Source: Papaver somniferum (Eukaryota; Streptophyta; Magnoliopsida; Ranunculales; Papaveraceae). Taken from it: a DNA stretch of 64,000 nt. Of the stretch, positions 1 through 9,959 are shown piece by piece (the stretch's first letter is position 1; each line of letters starts with the position of its first letter). The DNA lies in assembly GCF_003573695.1 (NCBI RefSeq), contig NC_039359.1:91120566-91184565 (forward strand), given 5' to 3'. The position numbers and the translations under genes were made by a program. The notes beneath the pieces are model-generated. The model saw nothing but the letters and a program-made list of their open reading frames with translations, searched no databases and was not told where the DNA came from.

Positions 1-2068
1 AAATCAAATTCAAATCGTCGGAGTAAAATAAGATGAAATAAAATCGTCGGAGACGTCAACACTCTCAGAAGTATCGATATATTATTATAATGTCCAAGTG
101 ATATTGAATCTGAGTACAAGTTCTCTTCGTTTGAATTTTATCCGTATAGTGATGAAGAAGCAGATTATTTCGCTGTTGTATCTCATTATTAAGTCTCTTC
201 ACAAATCCATTAAGAAGATCCCGATGAATAGACAGTAAGTTTCATTCTCAATTTCTTAATTACTTCATGTGGTTATGTTTGATATATAATTCTAAGATGA
301 AAATCGTAAAGATAGTTACAACGAGCTCAGGAGTAGGGAGAGGAATGATGCGATTGATATGAAGCCTTCCCATGTTTGTATTTTGAGCATCCATTGGGTA
401 TTTTCATACATTTCGTTTCAGTAGATGATAGTTAGGGCGTCAGGAATTCGAGTATAACATCGGGGAAAATGTTAGCTTAGTAGCAGTTGTCTTAACTGGG
501 TGATAAAACTAGACAATTGTAGTATTCCTCCATCACATGGGTTTTTTCTATAAAACAAAATGACTATCATTTGCTATTATACTTCCGTTTAGAACCTCTT
601 TACGTTAACTACACGGACATGCACAACACATAAACTCCATGATTTTAGATTTGCTTAGGAGAATGTATCACGTTGCTTGCTTGAGATTAGGATAAAAGTT
701 TGAATTTAGTATATAGAAATAGTTTCAAGGCTGCATATATAACTTGTCATGCATTTTTGAATTATCAGTTTTGAGAAGCTAAATTTAAGTAGATTGTCAC
801 TGTAACTCTAATAGATGTTGCATAAGTTATTTATACATGAGTGGTGCATTGAAAGTTTAGTCCATTTTACTGCACTTCCCACTAGTCACAAAAGACTTCT
901 TGTTTTTGTACGTTTTTGTGCTCTTACGCTTATGTTAAGTTTTCCCTTCTATTAGGTCACAAGCACCTGGGGTGTTCAAAATGAAATTGAATCTCTCGCT
1001 GCCGTATAACAGGCATGCAGAGGATGTTTGCATAATATGAAACAGATCATACTTACAAGCCTATAGCTATTCCATCATACCTCCCTTGTCGGTATGGAGT
1101 CCATATAGTGTGACTGCTGCTGCTGCATATGGTGGCGTGTCTGCCACTGGTGGATTTCAACAGGTTGGTCTTTCCTGGACTGCAAAAGCATCTAAATTTT
1201 GCGTACAACTTGGTCTTATTGGACCTATTCGACCTTTCAAAAAAAAATTATGGTGTATGGGAGGATGAAATTGGTAATTTTTAATCCTTTTACTTATTAG
1301 CTCTTTTAGAGATGTTTATCTATGTCTATTACATTTGATTTTGTGTACTTGGTTTAGAAGTGTTTATTTGTTGCATAGGCCGAATTCATTTGCTAATTCT
1401 AGTTTCAATTAGTGCAGTGATGCCGCATTGGACTTTCTCAAAATCACCCATTCTTGCTAAAGTTGTTTATGACACCATTGTTGCTCGCTATTGCCTTTCA
1501 CCATCGATGCTCACCATGTCCAGATAAGTGTAAATATATTTTTACTCGCAAATGTAAAACAATAAGTATTCCTCGTATGGCGTGTCCGGCAGAACAGTTA
1601 TATATAGACCACAGATAGTCTTATACTAGCCACCTGTTGTTGAAGTTTGTAAGGAACTCACATAAGTAAAAGAATATCCGCATCTACAATACCCCATACT
1701 AGCATTAATTATAAGAAAGGGCCAGGAACACGTTAGGTTTTGTGTTATGTGATAGGTGAATGTGATCCTTATAGGATTTCTAAATATATGTGTCCTTGTA
1801 AGTGGAACCGACTACTTATTAGTCAAGAATGTCCTAATTGGTCTTTCCAATGTTTTTTTTTTCTTTTAACTATTATCTCCCTTTTGGAATTTGGTGAGAA
1901 ATTAGAATTTATCATGGCAATAGAAAAAATGGTCCAACCATAAAAAATGAATCATATAACCTTGAAAAGAAAATTATGATATAATGTAACATGATATATT
2001 TATTCAAATATTAGTAGCTACTTCTATTGCTTTATAGTGCGAAGTAGTTGACGTGCACGCCCAGGAGA
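1..2068 (+). repeat. Left inverted arm of the palindromic element, copy A
   Basis: Reverse complement of 5581-7674; position 1 pairs with about 7674 and 2068 with 5581. It differs from its partner by scattered substitutions and small indels. The arm contains the exon-like stretch near 1069-1269. No other coding signal stands out. The 67-codon frame at 1740-1943 has no recognisable domain. Confidence 0.9.
1069..1269 (+). pseudogene. Captured exon-like segment in the left arm (unknown protein)
   Basis: A 60-codon open stretch from 1086 reads SVWSPYSVTAAAAYGGVSAT and goes on through a Gly/Leu/Ile-rich run to GLIGPIRPF. It has no ATG. It follows a possible splice acceptor (CTATAG just before 1069) and is followed by GATGAAATTG then GTAATT, a possible donor. 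An A-run after the RPF codons shifts the frame, and one base fewer would let it continue to the donor. I do not recognise the family. It reads like an internal exon of a host gene carried by the transposon. Confidence 0.35.
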
Positions 2069-2077
2069 AATATGTGA

Positions 2078-2146
2078 AATATTAAGGGTTATTAGTGGAC
2101 TTAAAATTTGTGAAATATGGAAAGTACACTAATAACCCTTAATATT
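2078..2146. repeat. 20-bp perfect inverted repeat, hairpin-forming
   Basis: AATATTAAGGGTTATTAGTG at 2078-2097 is the exact reverse complement of 2127-2146, with a 29-bp loop. It sits just inside the left arm boundary, beside 'ttagtcc' motifs like those at the ends of Mutator-like elements. In copy B the left half (near 43427) carries a G-to-T change. It could be a remnant of a nested small element. Confidence 0.75.
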
Positions 2147-2149
2147 ACA

Positions 2150-2640
2150 ATTTAGTCCAAATATTTTAAGTTTAGTCCACGGTGACTTATGACGTCACCA
2201 ATTTTAAATAATATAAAAATATTTATAAAACGATTTATCTTTCAAACCGTTCATCCAAAATTCACAAACTTTATATATTCGGAAAGCTCTTTTCGATAGC
2301 AACAAAAAGAGTACCCATATGACTATATAATTTTCACTTTTAAAAAAATTTAATTTTCACTTCATTATTTGATGTGTCCAAAAAAGTGCATCTGCATGAA
2401 ACTTTTAAAAATTTATGTAATCAGTTTTTCACTTGTACACCACTTTTTCCACACCTACAAAATATGCATGAAATTGGTCGTCCATATCCACCACGAGACC
2501 TACTTTTTCATGAGAATTACACTGACACCCCTGCAAAACTGGCATGAGACCATTTAATCACTACCCAACACAAATTTACCTTTTCATGGAAAAATACACT
2601 TGTGTATCAATATGTTCATCCCTGCAAAACATTGATCATT
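2150..2640. other. AT-rich core of the palindromic element, no gene
   Basis: Low-complexity AT-rich sequence with degenerate pieces of the 90-bp repeat near its right end. The 62-codon frame at 2369-2557 is the repeat read as protein. I see no gene. Confidence 0.5.
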
Positions 2641-2900
2641 CATAGCCACATCCTAACCTTCTTTTTCAAGAGAATCACATGGGGGCACCGATATATACAC
2701 CCTTCCAAACATGCATAAAATCGATCATTCATAGCCAAACACAAATCTACTTTTTCATGGAAATTACACATGTGCACTAATATGTACACCCCTACAAAAC
2801 ATGCATAAAATCAACCATTCATATCCACGGGCCGACCTATTTTTCATGGAAAATATATTGATGCTTCATGGAAAAAATCAACCATATTCGCCTACAAACA
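2640..2900. repeat. Degenerate 90-bp tandem units, outer block
   Basis: Three or so diverged copies of the unit found at 3950-4420. Each includes a 'gcataaaatcgatcattcat'-like core, a 'cctactttttcatg' segment and a 'gtgcacc..tgtacaccc' segment. Spacing is irregular and divergence is higher than in the main block. Confidence 0.7.
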
Positions 2901-2971
2901 AATTTATTTCATGGGATTTACCCAGGTGTACTTGTATGTACGCACCTACATATTGTATAAACATAACATGG

Positions 2972-3053
2972 AAACTCAGATGGATTTGAACCATCAACCT
3001 CCGCAAACCTTGTGATAGGCTTGGGCACTCTACCATTTTGAGCTTGTGAGTCC
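2972..3053 (-). other. tRNA-like sequence (tRNA-derived / SINE head remnant)
   Basis: Read on the minus strand, a 7-bp acceptor-like stem (GGACTCA with TGAGTTT, using two G-U pairs) encloses a D-arm (GCTC...GAGT with TGGTAGAG, an A-box-like motif) and a perfect 5-bp T-arm (GATGG-TTCAAAT-CCATC, a B-box-like motif). The anticodon arm does not fold into a 5-bp stem with a 7-base loop, and no CCA is encoded. It is best read as a decayed tRNA or the head of a tRNA-derived SINE, not a working tRNA. Confidence 0.5.
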
Positions 3054-3950
3054 CTAAAATTAGATGCATAAAACCAAGACCAAGTGATATCAAAGGTGCA
3101 TCTTGGTATAATACAGTTCTATATCATAATCAAAATGTGTACAATGATGTACACATTGACAATCAACAGGTGTACAATTATGTACAAAATAAGAATATGA
3201 ACAAGTATGTAAACTTTTAAAAATTTGGTACTGGGCATTCATTAACTTACATATGAATGCCATTGCCTACATACAAAAACATGACAATTGGCTGATAAAT
3301 GGATTTTGAAAAACCTCTAAGAACCTACAGATTGTTTGCAAATTGGTCAAGCTAGTACAAGATAGAATATTGGTCATTAAGAAAGAAATTTTCTCATCAT
3401 AAGAACGAACAGTTGGAAAACATACCTAGTATCGAACTTTCACTATTTGCAATTGTTAGCAACCTCCTTGGATGATTTCACTATCCTCACATGTAGGTAA
3501 CTTGAATTAGGTCCAACCTACGTGAACTAATAAAATGTGAGCTGATAAAACCTGATTAGAATACATGAAATTAGAAGAATATTTTACATGAAGCAACAAC
3601 TATGTAAGTAAACGAAAACTTCAAGTTGGATAATATCCAGATTTGCAGAGGTAAGTTTAGCAGATAACCTGCATCGAGGACAAACCAATGAACATAAGAA
3701 ATCGCATCTTGAAAAGAAAGTGATTATCCTTTAACCAATATCCACATAAGAAAACAAAACAAGAAAACTATCAAATTAAAAATTTACTCAGTTAATCGTC
3801 AGAGACACAATCCATGTGGGAATTACTACACAAACTTAATATGGCTTCGAAACATCCCATTACAGTGATTCATTGCACTTTACCAAAATCGAGATAACTA
3901 ACATGCACAACAGATCAATCATACTCACACCCAGACCTACTTTTTCATGA
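3054..3950. other. Unassigned core of the palindromic element
   Basis: No coding signal is seen. Near 3137-3195 there are palindromic GTGTACA...TGTACAC motifs, then unique-looking AT-rich sequence up to the main minisatellite. Confidence 0.5.
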
Positions 3951-4420
3951 GAAGTGTATTGGTGCATCAATATACTTATCCATGTGAAACATTCCTAAAT
4001 CCGATCATTCACAGCTACAAACAAACCTACTTTTCATTTAAAATACACTGGTGCACCAATGTGTGCACCCCTGTAAAACATGCATAAAATCGATCATTCA
4101 TATTCACACTCTGGCACACTTTTTCATGGGAATTACACAGGTGCACCAATGTATACACCCCTGCAAAACATGCAAGAAAATAATCATTCATAACCACACA
4201 CAAACCTACTTTTACATGAGAATTATAGAGGTGCACCAGTACGTACACCGCTTCAAAACATTCATAAAGATAATCATTCCCAACCACACACAAACCTATT
4301 TTTTCATGGGAGTTACTTCCCACAGGTGCACCAATAAGTACACCATTGTAAAACAAGGAAATTGTACTTTTTCATAAGATTTACACAGGTGAACCAATAT
4401 GTACACCCCTGTAAAACATG
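3950..4420. repeat. 90-bp minisatellite, block 1
   Basis: Units start with GTGCACCAAT near 4051, 4141 and 4231, giving a 90-bp period; flanking units are shorter. Because 90 is a multiple of 3, reading frames stay open on both strands (about 108 codons on each, 4027-4377), giving 30-residue repeats such as VHQCVHPCKTC on the plus strand. Nothing indicates translation; the long frames follow from the repeat. Confidence 0.85.
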
Positions 4421-4429
4421 CACAACACC

Positions 4430-4620
4430 AATGAAACACATGTACAACATATGTACAATTATGTACACATTAAGAATTATGTGTACCACTGTGTGCACGT
4501 TAAAAATTCAAAAACATTACAATGAAAATATGTACAACTATATACACATTAAAATCAACAGGTGTACATTCATGTACACGTTCAAAATATCACGTGTACA
4601 TTTATGTACACGCAAACAAT
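4430..4620. repeat. Cluster of palindromic TGTACA motifs
   Basis: A series of GTGTACAn(2-4)ATGTACAC-like palindromes spaced by 20-50 bp (for example near 4440-4475 and 4560-4610). They may be protein-binding sites used by the element, or relics of the adjoining minisatellite. The function is unknown. Confidence 0.6.
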
Positions 4621-4834
4621 AGCAGCTATACAAAAATGTGCAAATTATCAAAAAAACATGAAATTTCTATAATTAAGAACTTGAACTAGTGGTAGCCTAA
4701 GAATATAGGAGTATAATTTACTATTTCTCTTATGTGAGGTGGTTACTGCTTTTGTCTTAAAACAAGATTATCGTCTTCTAAGGTCAAGAGCTTTTCCTCC
4801 GTACCAAATTCAAAAGGAAATACACAAAAGATTA

Positions 4835-5215
4835 ACCAATGTGTACACTCCTGTAAAACATGCATAAAATTGATCATTCATATTCACACTCTGGCACACT
4901 TTTTCATGGGAATTACACAGGTGCACCAATGTGTACACCCCTGCAAAACATGTAGAAAAACGATCATTCATAACCACACACGAACCTACTTTTACATTGG
5001 AATTATAGAGGTGCACCAATACGTACACCGCTTCAAAACATGCATAAAGTTAATCATTCACAACCACACACAAACCTATTTTTTCATGGGAGTTACTTCC
5101 CACAGGTGCACTAAAATGTACACCATTGTAAAACAAGGGAATTGTACTTTTTCATAAGATTTACACAGGTGCACCAATATGTACACCCCTGTAAACCTAG
5201 AAACTAGATGGTATA
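4835..5215. repeat. 90-bp minisatellite, block 2
   Basis: A second array closely matches 4060-4420, with units near 4831, 4921 and 5011. It arose by duplication of about 780 bp inside the core. As in block 1, both strands stay open (95 codons plus, 72 codons minus). Confidence 0.85.
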
Positions 5216-5580
5216 AAAAAGTAAAAATGTCTGAGTCATAGGAAACCAAATTTGGAAGTAATAAAAGAGATTACAGGCACCTTACTTAGTTAATCCTTAC
5301 TTAATCAAGGTGTACAATTATGTATACATCAAGAATCAACAGGTGTACAACTATGCATATATTAACATACAATGAATCTTAAACATTTAATACTCGGTGA
5401 AGCATCAATTTTTTTTTGGAACATGGATGTCATTTAAATAAGCATCACGTACCAAGGCACCGCATGAGGTTTTGAAATTTTTAAAAAAAAAAAAAAAGTT
5501 GAAAGAAAGAAAAGGTATCTCCATGATATTAAAATGCGTTAATGTGGTGCGAGGTGGTTTCATATGAAGAGGCAAAGCAG
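5216..5580. other. Core to right-arm junction, no gene
   Basis: AT-rich sequence with a further 'gtgtacaattatgtatac' motif pair, a T-run near 5410 and a long A-run near 5485-5500. I see no gene. Confidence 0.5.
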
Positions 5581-7674
5581 TCTCCTAGGCGTACACGTCA
5601 ACTACTTCGCACTATAAAGCAATAGAAGTAGCTACTAATATTTGAATAAATATATCATGTTACATTATATCATAATTTTCTTTTCAAGGTTATATGATTC
5701 ATTTTTTATGGTTGGACCATTTTTTCTATTGCTATGATAAATTCTAATTTCTCACCAAATTCCAAAAGGGAGATAATAGTTAAAAGAAAAAAAAACATTG
5801 GACAGACCAATTAGGACATTCTTGACTAATAAGTAGTCAGTTCCACTTACAAGGACACATATATTTAGAAATCCTACAAGGATCACATTCACCTATCACA
5901 TAACGCAAAACCTAACGTGTTCCTGGCCCTTTCTTATAATTAATGCTAGTCTGGGGTATTGTAGATGCGACATATTCTTTTACTTATGTGGGTTCCTTAC
6001 AAACTTCAAAAATAGGTGGCTAGTATAAGACTATCTGTGGTCTATATATAACTGTTCTGCCGGACACGCCATACGAGGAATACTTATTGTTTTACATTTG
6101 CGAGTAAAAATATATTTACACTTATCTGGACATGGTGAGCATCAATGGTGAAAGTCAATAGCGAGCAACAATGGTATCATAAACAACTTTAGCAAGAATG
6201 GGTGATTTTGAGAAAGTCCAATGCGGCATCACTGCACTAATTGGAACTAGAATTAGCAAATGAATTCAGCCTATGCAACAAATAAACACTTCTAAACCAA
6301 GTACACAAAATCAAATGTAATAGAAATAGATAAACATCTCTAAAAGAGCTAATAAGTAAAAAGATTAAAAATTACCAATTTCATCCTCCCATACACCATA
6401 ATTTTTTTTTGAAAGGTCGAATAGGTCCAATAAGACCAAGTTGTATGCCTAATTTAGATGCTTTTGCAGTTAAGGAAAGACCAACCTGTTGAAATCCACC
6501 AGTGGCAGACACGCCACCATATGCAGCAACAGCAGTCACACTATATGGACTCCATACCGACAAGGGAGGTATGATGGAATAGCTATAGGCTTGTAAGTAT
6601 GATATGTTTCATATTATGCAAACATCCTCTGCATGCCTGTTATACGGCAGCGAGAGGTTTAATTTCATTTCGAACACCCCGGGTGCTTGTGACCTAATAG
6701 AAGGGAAAACTTAACATAAGCGAAAGAGCACAAAAACGTACAAAAACAAGAAGTCTTTTGTGACTAGTGGGAAGTGCAGTAAAATGGACTAAACTTTCAA
6801 TGCACCACTCATGTATAAATAACTTATGCAACATCTATTAGAGTTACAGTGACAATCTACTTAAATTTAGTTTCTCAAAAATGATAATTCAAAAATGCAT
6901 TACAAGTTATATATGCAGCCTTGAAACTGTTTCTATATACTAAATTCAAACTTTTATCCTAATATCAAGCAAGCAACGTGATACATTCTCCTAAGCAAAT
7001 CTGAAATCATGGAGTTTATGTGTTGTGCATGTCCATGTAGTTAACGTAAAGAGGTTCTAAACGGAAGTATAATAGCAAATGATAGTCATTTTGTTTTATA
7101 GAAAAAACCCATGTGATGGAGGAATACTACAATTGTCTAGTTTTATCACCCAGTTAAGACAACTGATACTAAGCTAACATTTTCCCCGATGTTATACTCG
7201 AATTCCTGACGCCCTAACTATCATCTACTGAAACGAAATGTATGAAAATAATGAAAATACCCAATGGATGCTCAAAATCCAAACATGGGAAGGGCTTCAT
7301 ATCAATCGCATCATTCCTCTCTCTACTCCTGAGCTCGTTGTAACTATCTTTACGATTTTCATCTTAGAATTAATAGTGTAATTTGGTATATATCAAACAT
7401 AACCACATGAAGTAATTAAGAAATTGAGAATGAAACTTAATGTCTATTCATCAGGATCTTCTTAATGGATTTGTGAAAAGACTTAATAATGACATACAAC
7501 AGAGAAATAATCTGCTTCTTCATTACTATACGGATAAAATTCAAACGAAGAGAACTTGTACTCAGATTCAATATCACTTGGACATTATAATAATATCTCG
7601 ATACTTCTGAGAGTGTTGACGTCTCCGACGATTTGATTTCATCTTATTTTACTCCGACGATTTGAATTTGATTT
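5581..7674 (-). repeat. Right inverted arm of the palindromic element, copy A
   Basis: Reverse complement of 1-2068. The exon-like ORF of the left arm recurs here on the minus strand at 6381-6563, still open (60 codons, again with an A-run after RPF). Confidence 0.9.
6381..6563 (-). pseudogene. Captured exon-like segment in the right arm (unknown protein)
   Basis: Mirror copy of the 1086-1268 segment, with a few residue differences (for example KLGIQLGL here against KFCVQLGL on the left). The same open frame also survives in the right arm of copy B (47727-47909). In the left arm of copy B it is broken by a stop and a deletion. Confidence 0.35.
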
Positions 7675-8184
7675 TCAATTCGTAGGAAGATTTAACAAAT
7701 GAATTTCTGAAACATTATCTCCTAGAATTTGCACCGATATTTATGCTTTCCTATCTGAATCATTACATGAATATTCTTCCGATATGAATTTCTTCCTAGA
7801 TTTTGAGTATTTACGAAAAAAAATTCGGTCTCTCTTATCAATCTCCCCTAATTCTAAATCTGAGATCTAAAGATAAAAGAAACTCTCTGTAAATCTTAAT
7901 TTCTCTATAGGGGGGGTTATTTTAGTACTGATTTTTTTTTGAACCGGTAGGAGTTTGGACCAACTCGTTAAACTTTGGATCAAACTGTCAAGCCGAGCCT
8001 TTTTTTGGACTAACGAGTACCAGGCCTGAGGAGGATGGACTAAACAGTTAGAAGCCCAACTAGTTTGGGACTAAACGTTCATTTCTAGATTTCAATTTAT
8101 AAAGGACTAATTTGTACCTAGTTAAATGGGTATGGATTAACTAGTATATTTTCATGGGATTTTGGACTAAACCGTATTTTTCCC
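7675..8184. other. Outer right end of the palindromic element
   Basis: Non-coding. It contains a G-run (near 7911), repeated 'ggactaa' motifs on both sides of the 'gtttgggactaaacg' stretch, and ends TTGGACTAAACCGTATTTTTCCC. Read inwards from 8184 it begins GGGAAAAATACGG, the style of a Mutator-like terminus. The break against F-box sequence at 8184/8185 is identical in copy B (49529/49530). Confidence 0.5.
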
Positions 8185-8551
8185 GTTATATTCAGTACGT
8201 GATAAACTGGCCTGCACTAAGTCTCAGTGTACTCGTGATGGACTGTTTTTTGAGGTATGGGTTCTAAATGATTATAATACGAAGGAGGAGTGTTGGACTT
8301 AACTTTATAGATTCGGACCCTTATCATTAGTCTATCCCTTCGGTCCGTTTGCGTTAATAAGGAATGACGAGTTTGGATTTATGATTACTTCGTCTGAGGT
8401 TATAAAAGTATACAACTTTACCACGGGTGAAATTGAGGATCCTTCTAGCTGCCTGATCAATACAAAAGCAAAAAGAAGAAACAAGGACATCAAACTTGAT
8501 GATGGGTTCAACGTTTACTTCTACAAGGAAATCCTCGTTTCAATCTATTAA
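8185..8551 (+). pseudogene. F-box gene 3' fragment, copy A
   Basis: Matches the last third of the intact F-box gene at 58250-59425 (from the LYSVRDKLACTKSQ region to the SIY stop). The F-box domain and most of the FBA domain are missing because the transposon end abuts at 8185. An in-frame stop has appeared (WT codons followed by TAA near 8300), so it cannot encode the C-terminus intact. Confidence 0.9.
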
Positions 8552-8584
8552 CGCAAAATGGTTTCAATCTATTAACGCAAAATG
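8537..8584. repeat. 24-bp tandem duplication over the F-box stop codon
   Basis: GTTTCAATCTATTAACGCAAAATG occurs twice in tandem here and at 49882-49929. The other three F-box copies (17260-18362, 36863-37698, 58250-59425) have one copy. It marks the two fragment copies as sharing an ancestor. Confidence 0.9.
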
Positions 8585-9012
8585 GCTGGCAATGCAGCGG
8601 AAGAGAACTATTGATTGCTAGCTAGCTAGTTCCCGTGACCATGGAAACACCTCGTTTCAATCATGATGTAGTGTACATTTTTTTTATGTAAGAAGAGTTT
8701 TTAAAGAGTAACCAGACAATATTATTGTAATTATTATTATTTTTCAAGTTTCACTTAGAATCTTAATAATTGGCTTCTCATTGATCATCTTACTTTTGTT
8801 TAATTTATTTAATTACCTGAATGGGTAAAACATTCATGCATTGCTTGGGTCCGGTCCTTTGTCATGAGTAATCATACCAATGTCCTTTTTAACGCAGAAA
8901 ATATGCGCACAACCAAACTATTTACACAACCATAAATAAAAAAAAACTAGTTATGATCGCAACATTCGAATATCCAAACTAAATATGTTAAACTGCTTTC
9001 TTAACTAGATTT
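8552..9012. other. Conserved F-box 3' flank
   Basis: About 450 bp that follows all five F-box 3' ends in the window, including GCTAGCTAGCTAGTTCC and a 'ttattattattt' stretch. It is probably the 3' UTR and downstream DNA of the ancestral gene. No gene is seen. Confidence 0.7.
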
Positions 9013-9367
9013 TTTTTTAATAAGAAAAGAAGTTTTATTAGAGAATGAGGAATGTATAAAAGTCTACCAAAGATAGACTAAAACAAACAAACAACTAACG
9101 AAAAATTACGAGAAATTAGTTTCCCAATTTTAAACAACATAAAAAGCATTTAAACGAACTCTGTTTCCACTTGCAGCTGCCAAAGATAAGATTAGAGTCT
9201 TCACATCTATTGCCAGATCAAAGTCAGTTTTGAAGGTATAATTATCCTAAAAAATCCAACAGTTCCTTTCTCTCCACAAAAACCCATATAACAACAGCTG
9301 GAATAAGCTTCCTTAACTAGATATGCACACAAAACCTTATACAAAAGCATATCTAGAATATGTTCTA
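9013..9367 (-). pseudogene. LINE 3' end (C-terminus, 3' UTR and poly-A), split by CACTA-1
   Basis: On the minus strand the sequence ends in 'ctaataaaacttcttttcttatt' plus an A-run (T-run at 9010-9018), typical of a plant LINE tail. Upstream codons in several frames resemble the conserved IW-x-ERN region at the end of zf-RVT (WVFVERK, DNYTFKTDFDLA). The rest of the target sequence resumes at 12625. Related tails lie at about 18790, 38118, 50355 and 59860. Confidence 0.5.
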
Positions 9368-9591
9368 CACTAGTACAACTATGGTTTTTGGTCACGGCTG
9401 TCCTTGTCACGGTTCTACCTATTAACGTGACTAGAGTTTTGTTCATCCCGGGTGTATATGTTTCCGGGACCATTTGATATATCTTTGGATACGGATATGT
9501 CCCCCTCGTGTCTATTTTACATCAATCCACCATAAGCACACGATTAAATTTAGAACTGATTCGGTTTCTTAACCCAACTTCCTCTCCACAG

Positions 9592-9653
9592 TAACCCACG
9601 ATCTACTAGACTACTCCAACTCTAACCCACGATCTACTAGACTACTCCAACTC
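9592..9653. repeat. 31-bp tandem duplication in CACTA-1
   Basis: TAACCCACGATCTACTAGAC plus 11 bp, repeated twice without a gap just upstream of the first exon-like ORF. It is also present in CACTA-3 near 50934-50995. Confidence 0.9.
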
Positions 9654-9780
9654 CCCTCATCCTCTTAACCCAACTTCTATTCTCCCAATCTCAAAATTAG
9701 GGAAACCATTCCTCTCTAGATCTTTTGTCTTCCTTTCAATCCCAAATAATCTAAACTAATAAGAAGTTTAATTTTAGATT

Positions 9781-9959
9781 GATGGTGAATTTTAATCAGT
9801 CAGTCAATGTCAGTCGATTTTTTCTTTTCTCTCTCTCGATCTCTATACGAAGTTCAGAAAAGTTTAAAGCTAGAGGACTACGTAGTAATCAATGTATGTT
9901 GCTATTTGATGGTGAAACTGATGTTGGATTAAATTCAATCGGCTTGGATTTTTTTTCTG
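9781..9959 (+). pseudogene. Captured first-exon-like ORF in CACTA-1
   Basis: Starts MVNFNQSVNVSRFFLF after a pyrimidine-rich leader and runs open to TTTTCTG followed by GTAAG, a good splice donor. I do not recognise the product. Further short exon-like pieces with acceptor and donor signals follow: about 10180-10207, 10359-10452, 11154-11189, 11336-11415, 11852-11890 and 11939-11981. The last ends IPAAEFGGALAV and a stop, resembling a true protein C-terminus. Together they suggest capture of one or more host genes (Pack-CACTA). Whether this is transcribed is unknown. Confidence 0.4.

Larger units (their letters stand above)
1..8184. mobile_element. Palindromic (MULE/foldback-like) element, copy A, left end outside window
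   Basis: Two inverted arms, 1-2068 and 5581-7674, are near-perfect reverse complements around a spacer of about 3.5 kb. The right side continues past the arm to 8184, where a run ending in GTATTTTTCCC abuts F-box coding sequence. Very long inverted repeats with no recognisable transposase fit a non-autonomous Mutator-like or foldback element. Family assignment is an inference: no 9-bp target duplication can be seen because the left end is missing here and truncated in copy B. Confidence 0.6.

Noticed and set aside
1740..1943. 67-codon ORF in the left arm as a gene
   Set aside because: No domain, and the matching part of the other arms carries changes in start and frame; likely chance.
2972..3053. 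Functional tRNA gene
   Set aside because: The anticodon arm cannot form the standard 5-bp stem and 7-base loop, and copy B has lost an acceptor pair.
4027..4377. Long overlapping frames on both strands as real proteins
   Set aside because: They are products of a 90-bp repeat whose length is a multiple of three; they lack domains and are broken by a small indel in copy B.
2640..5215. CRISPR-like array (repeats with spacers)
   Set aside because: Units are head-to-tail tandem copies with no unique spacers, in a plant nuclear context.
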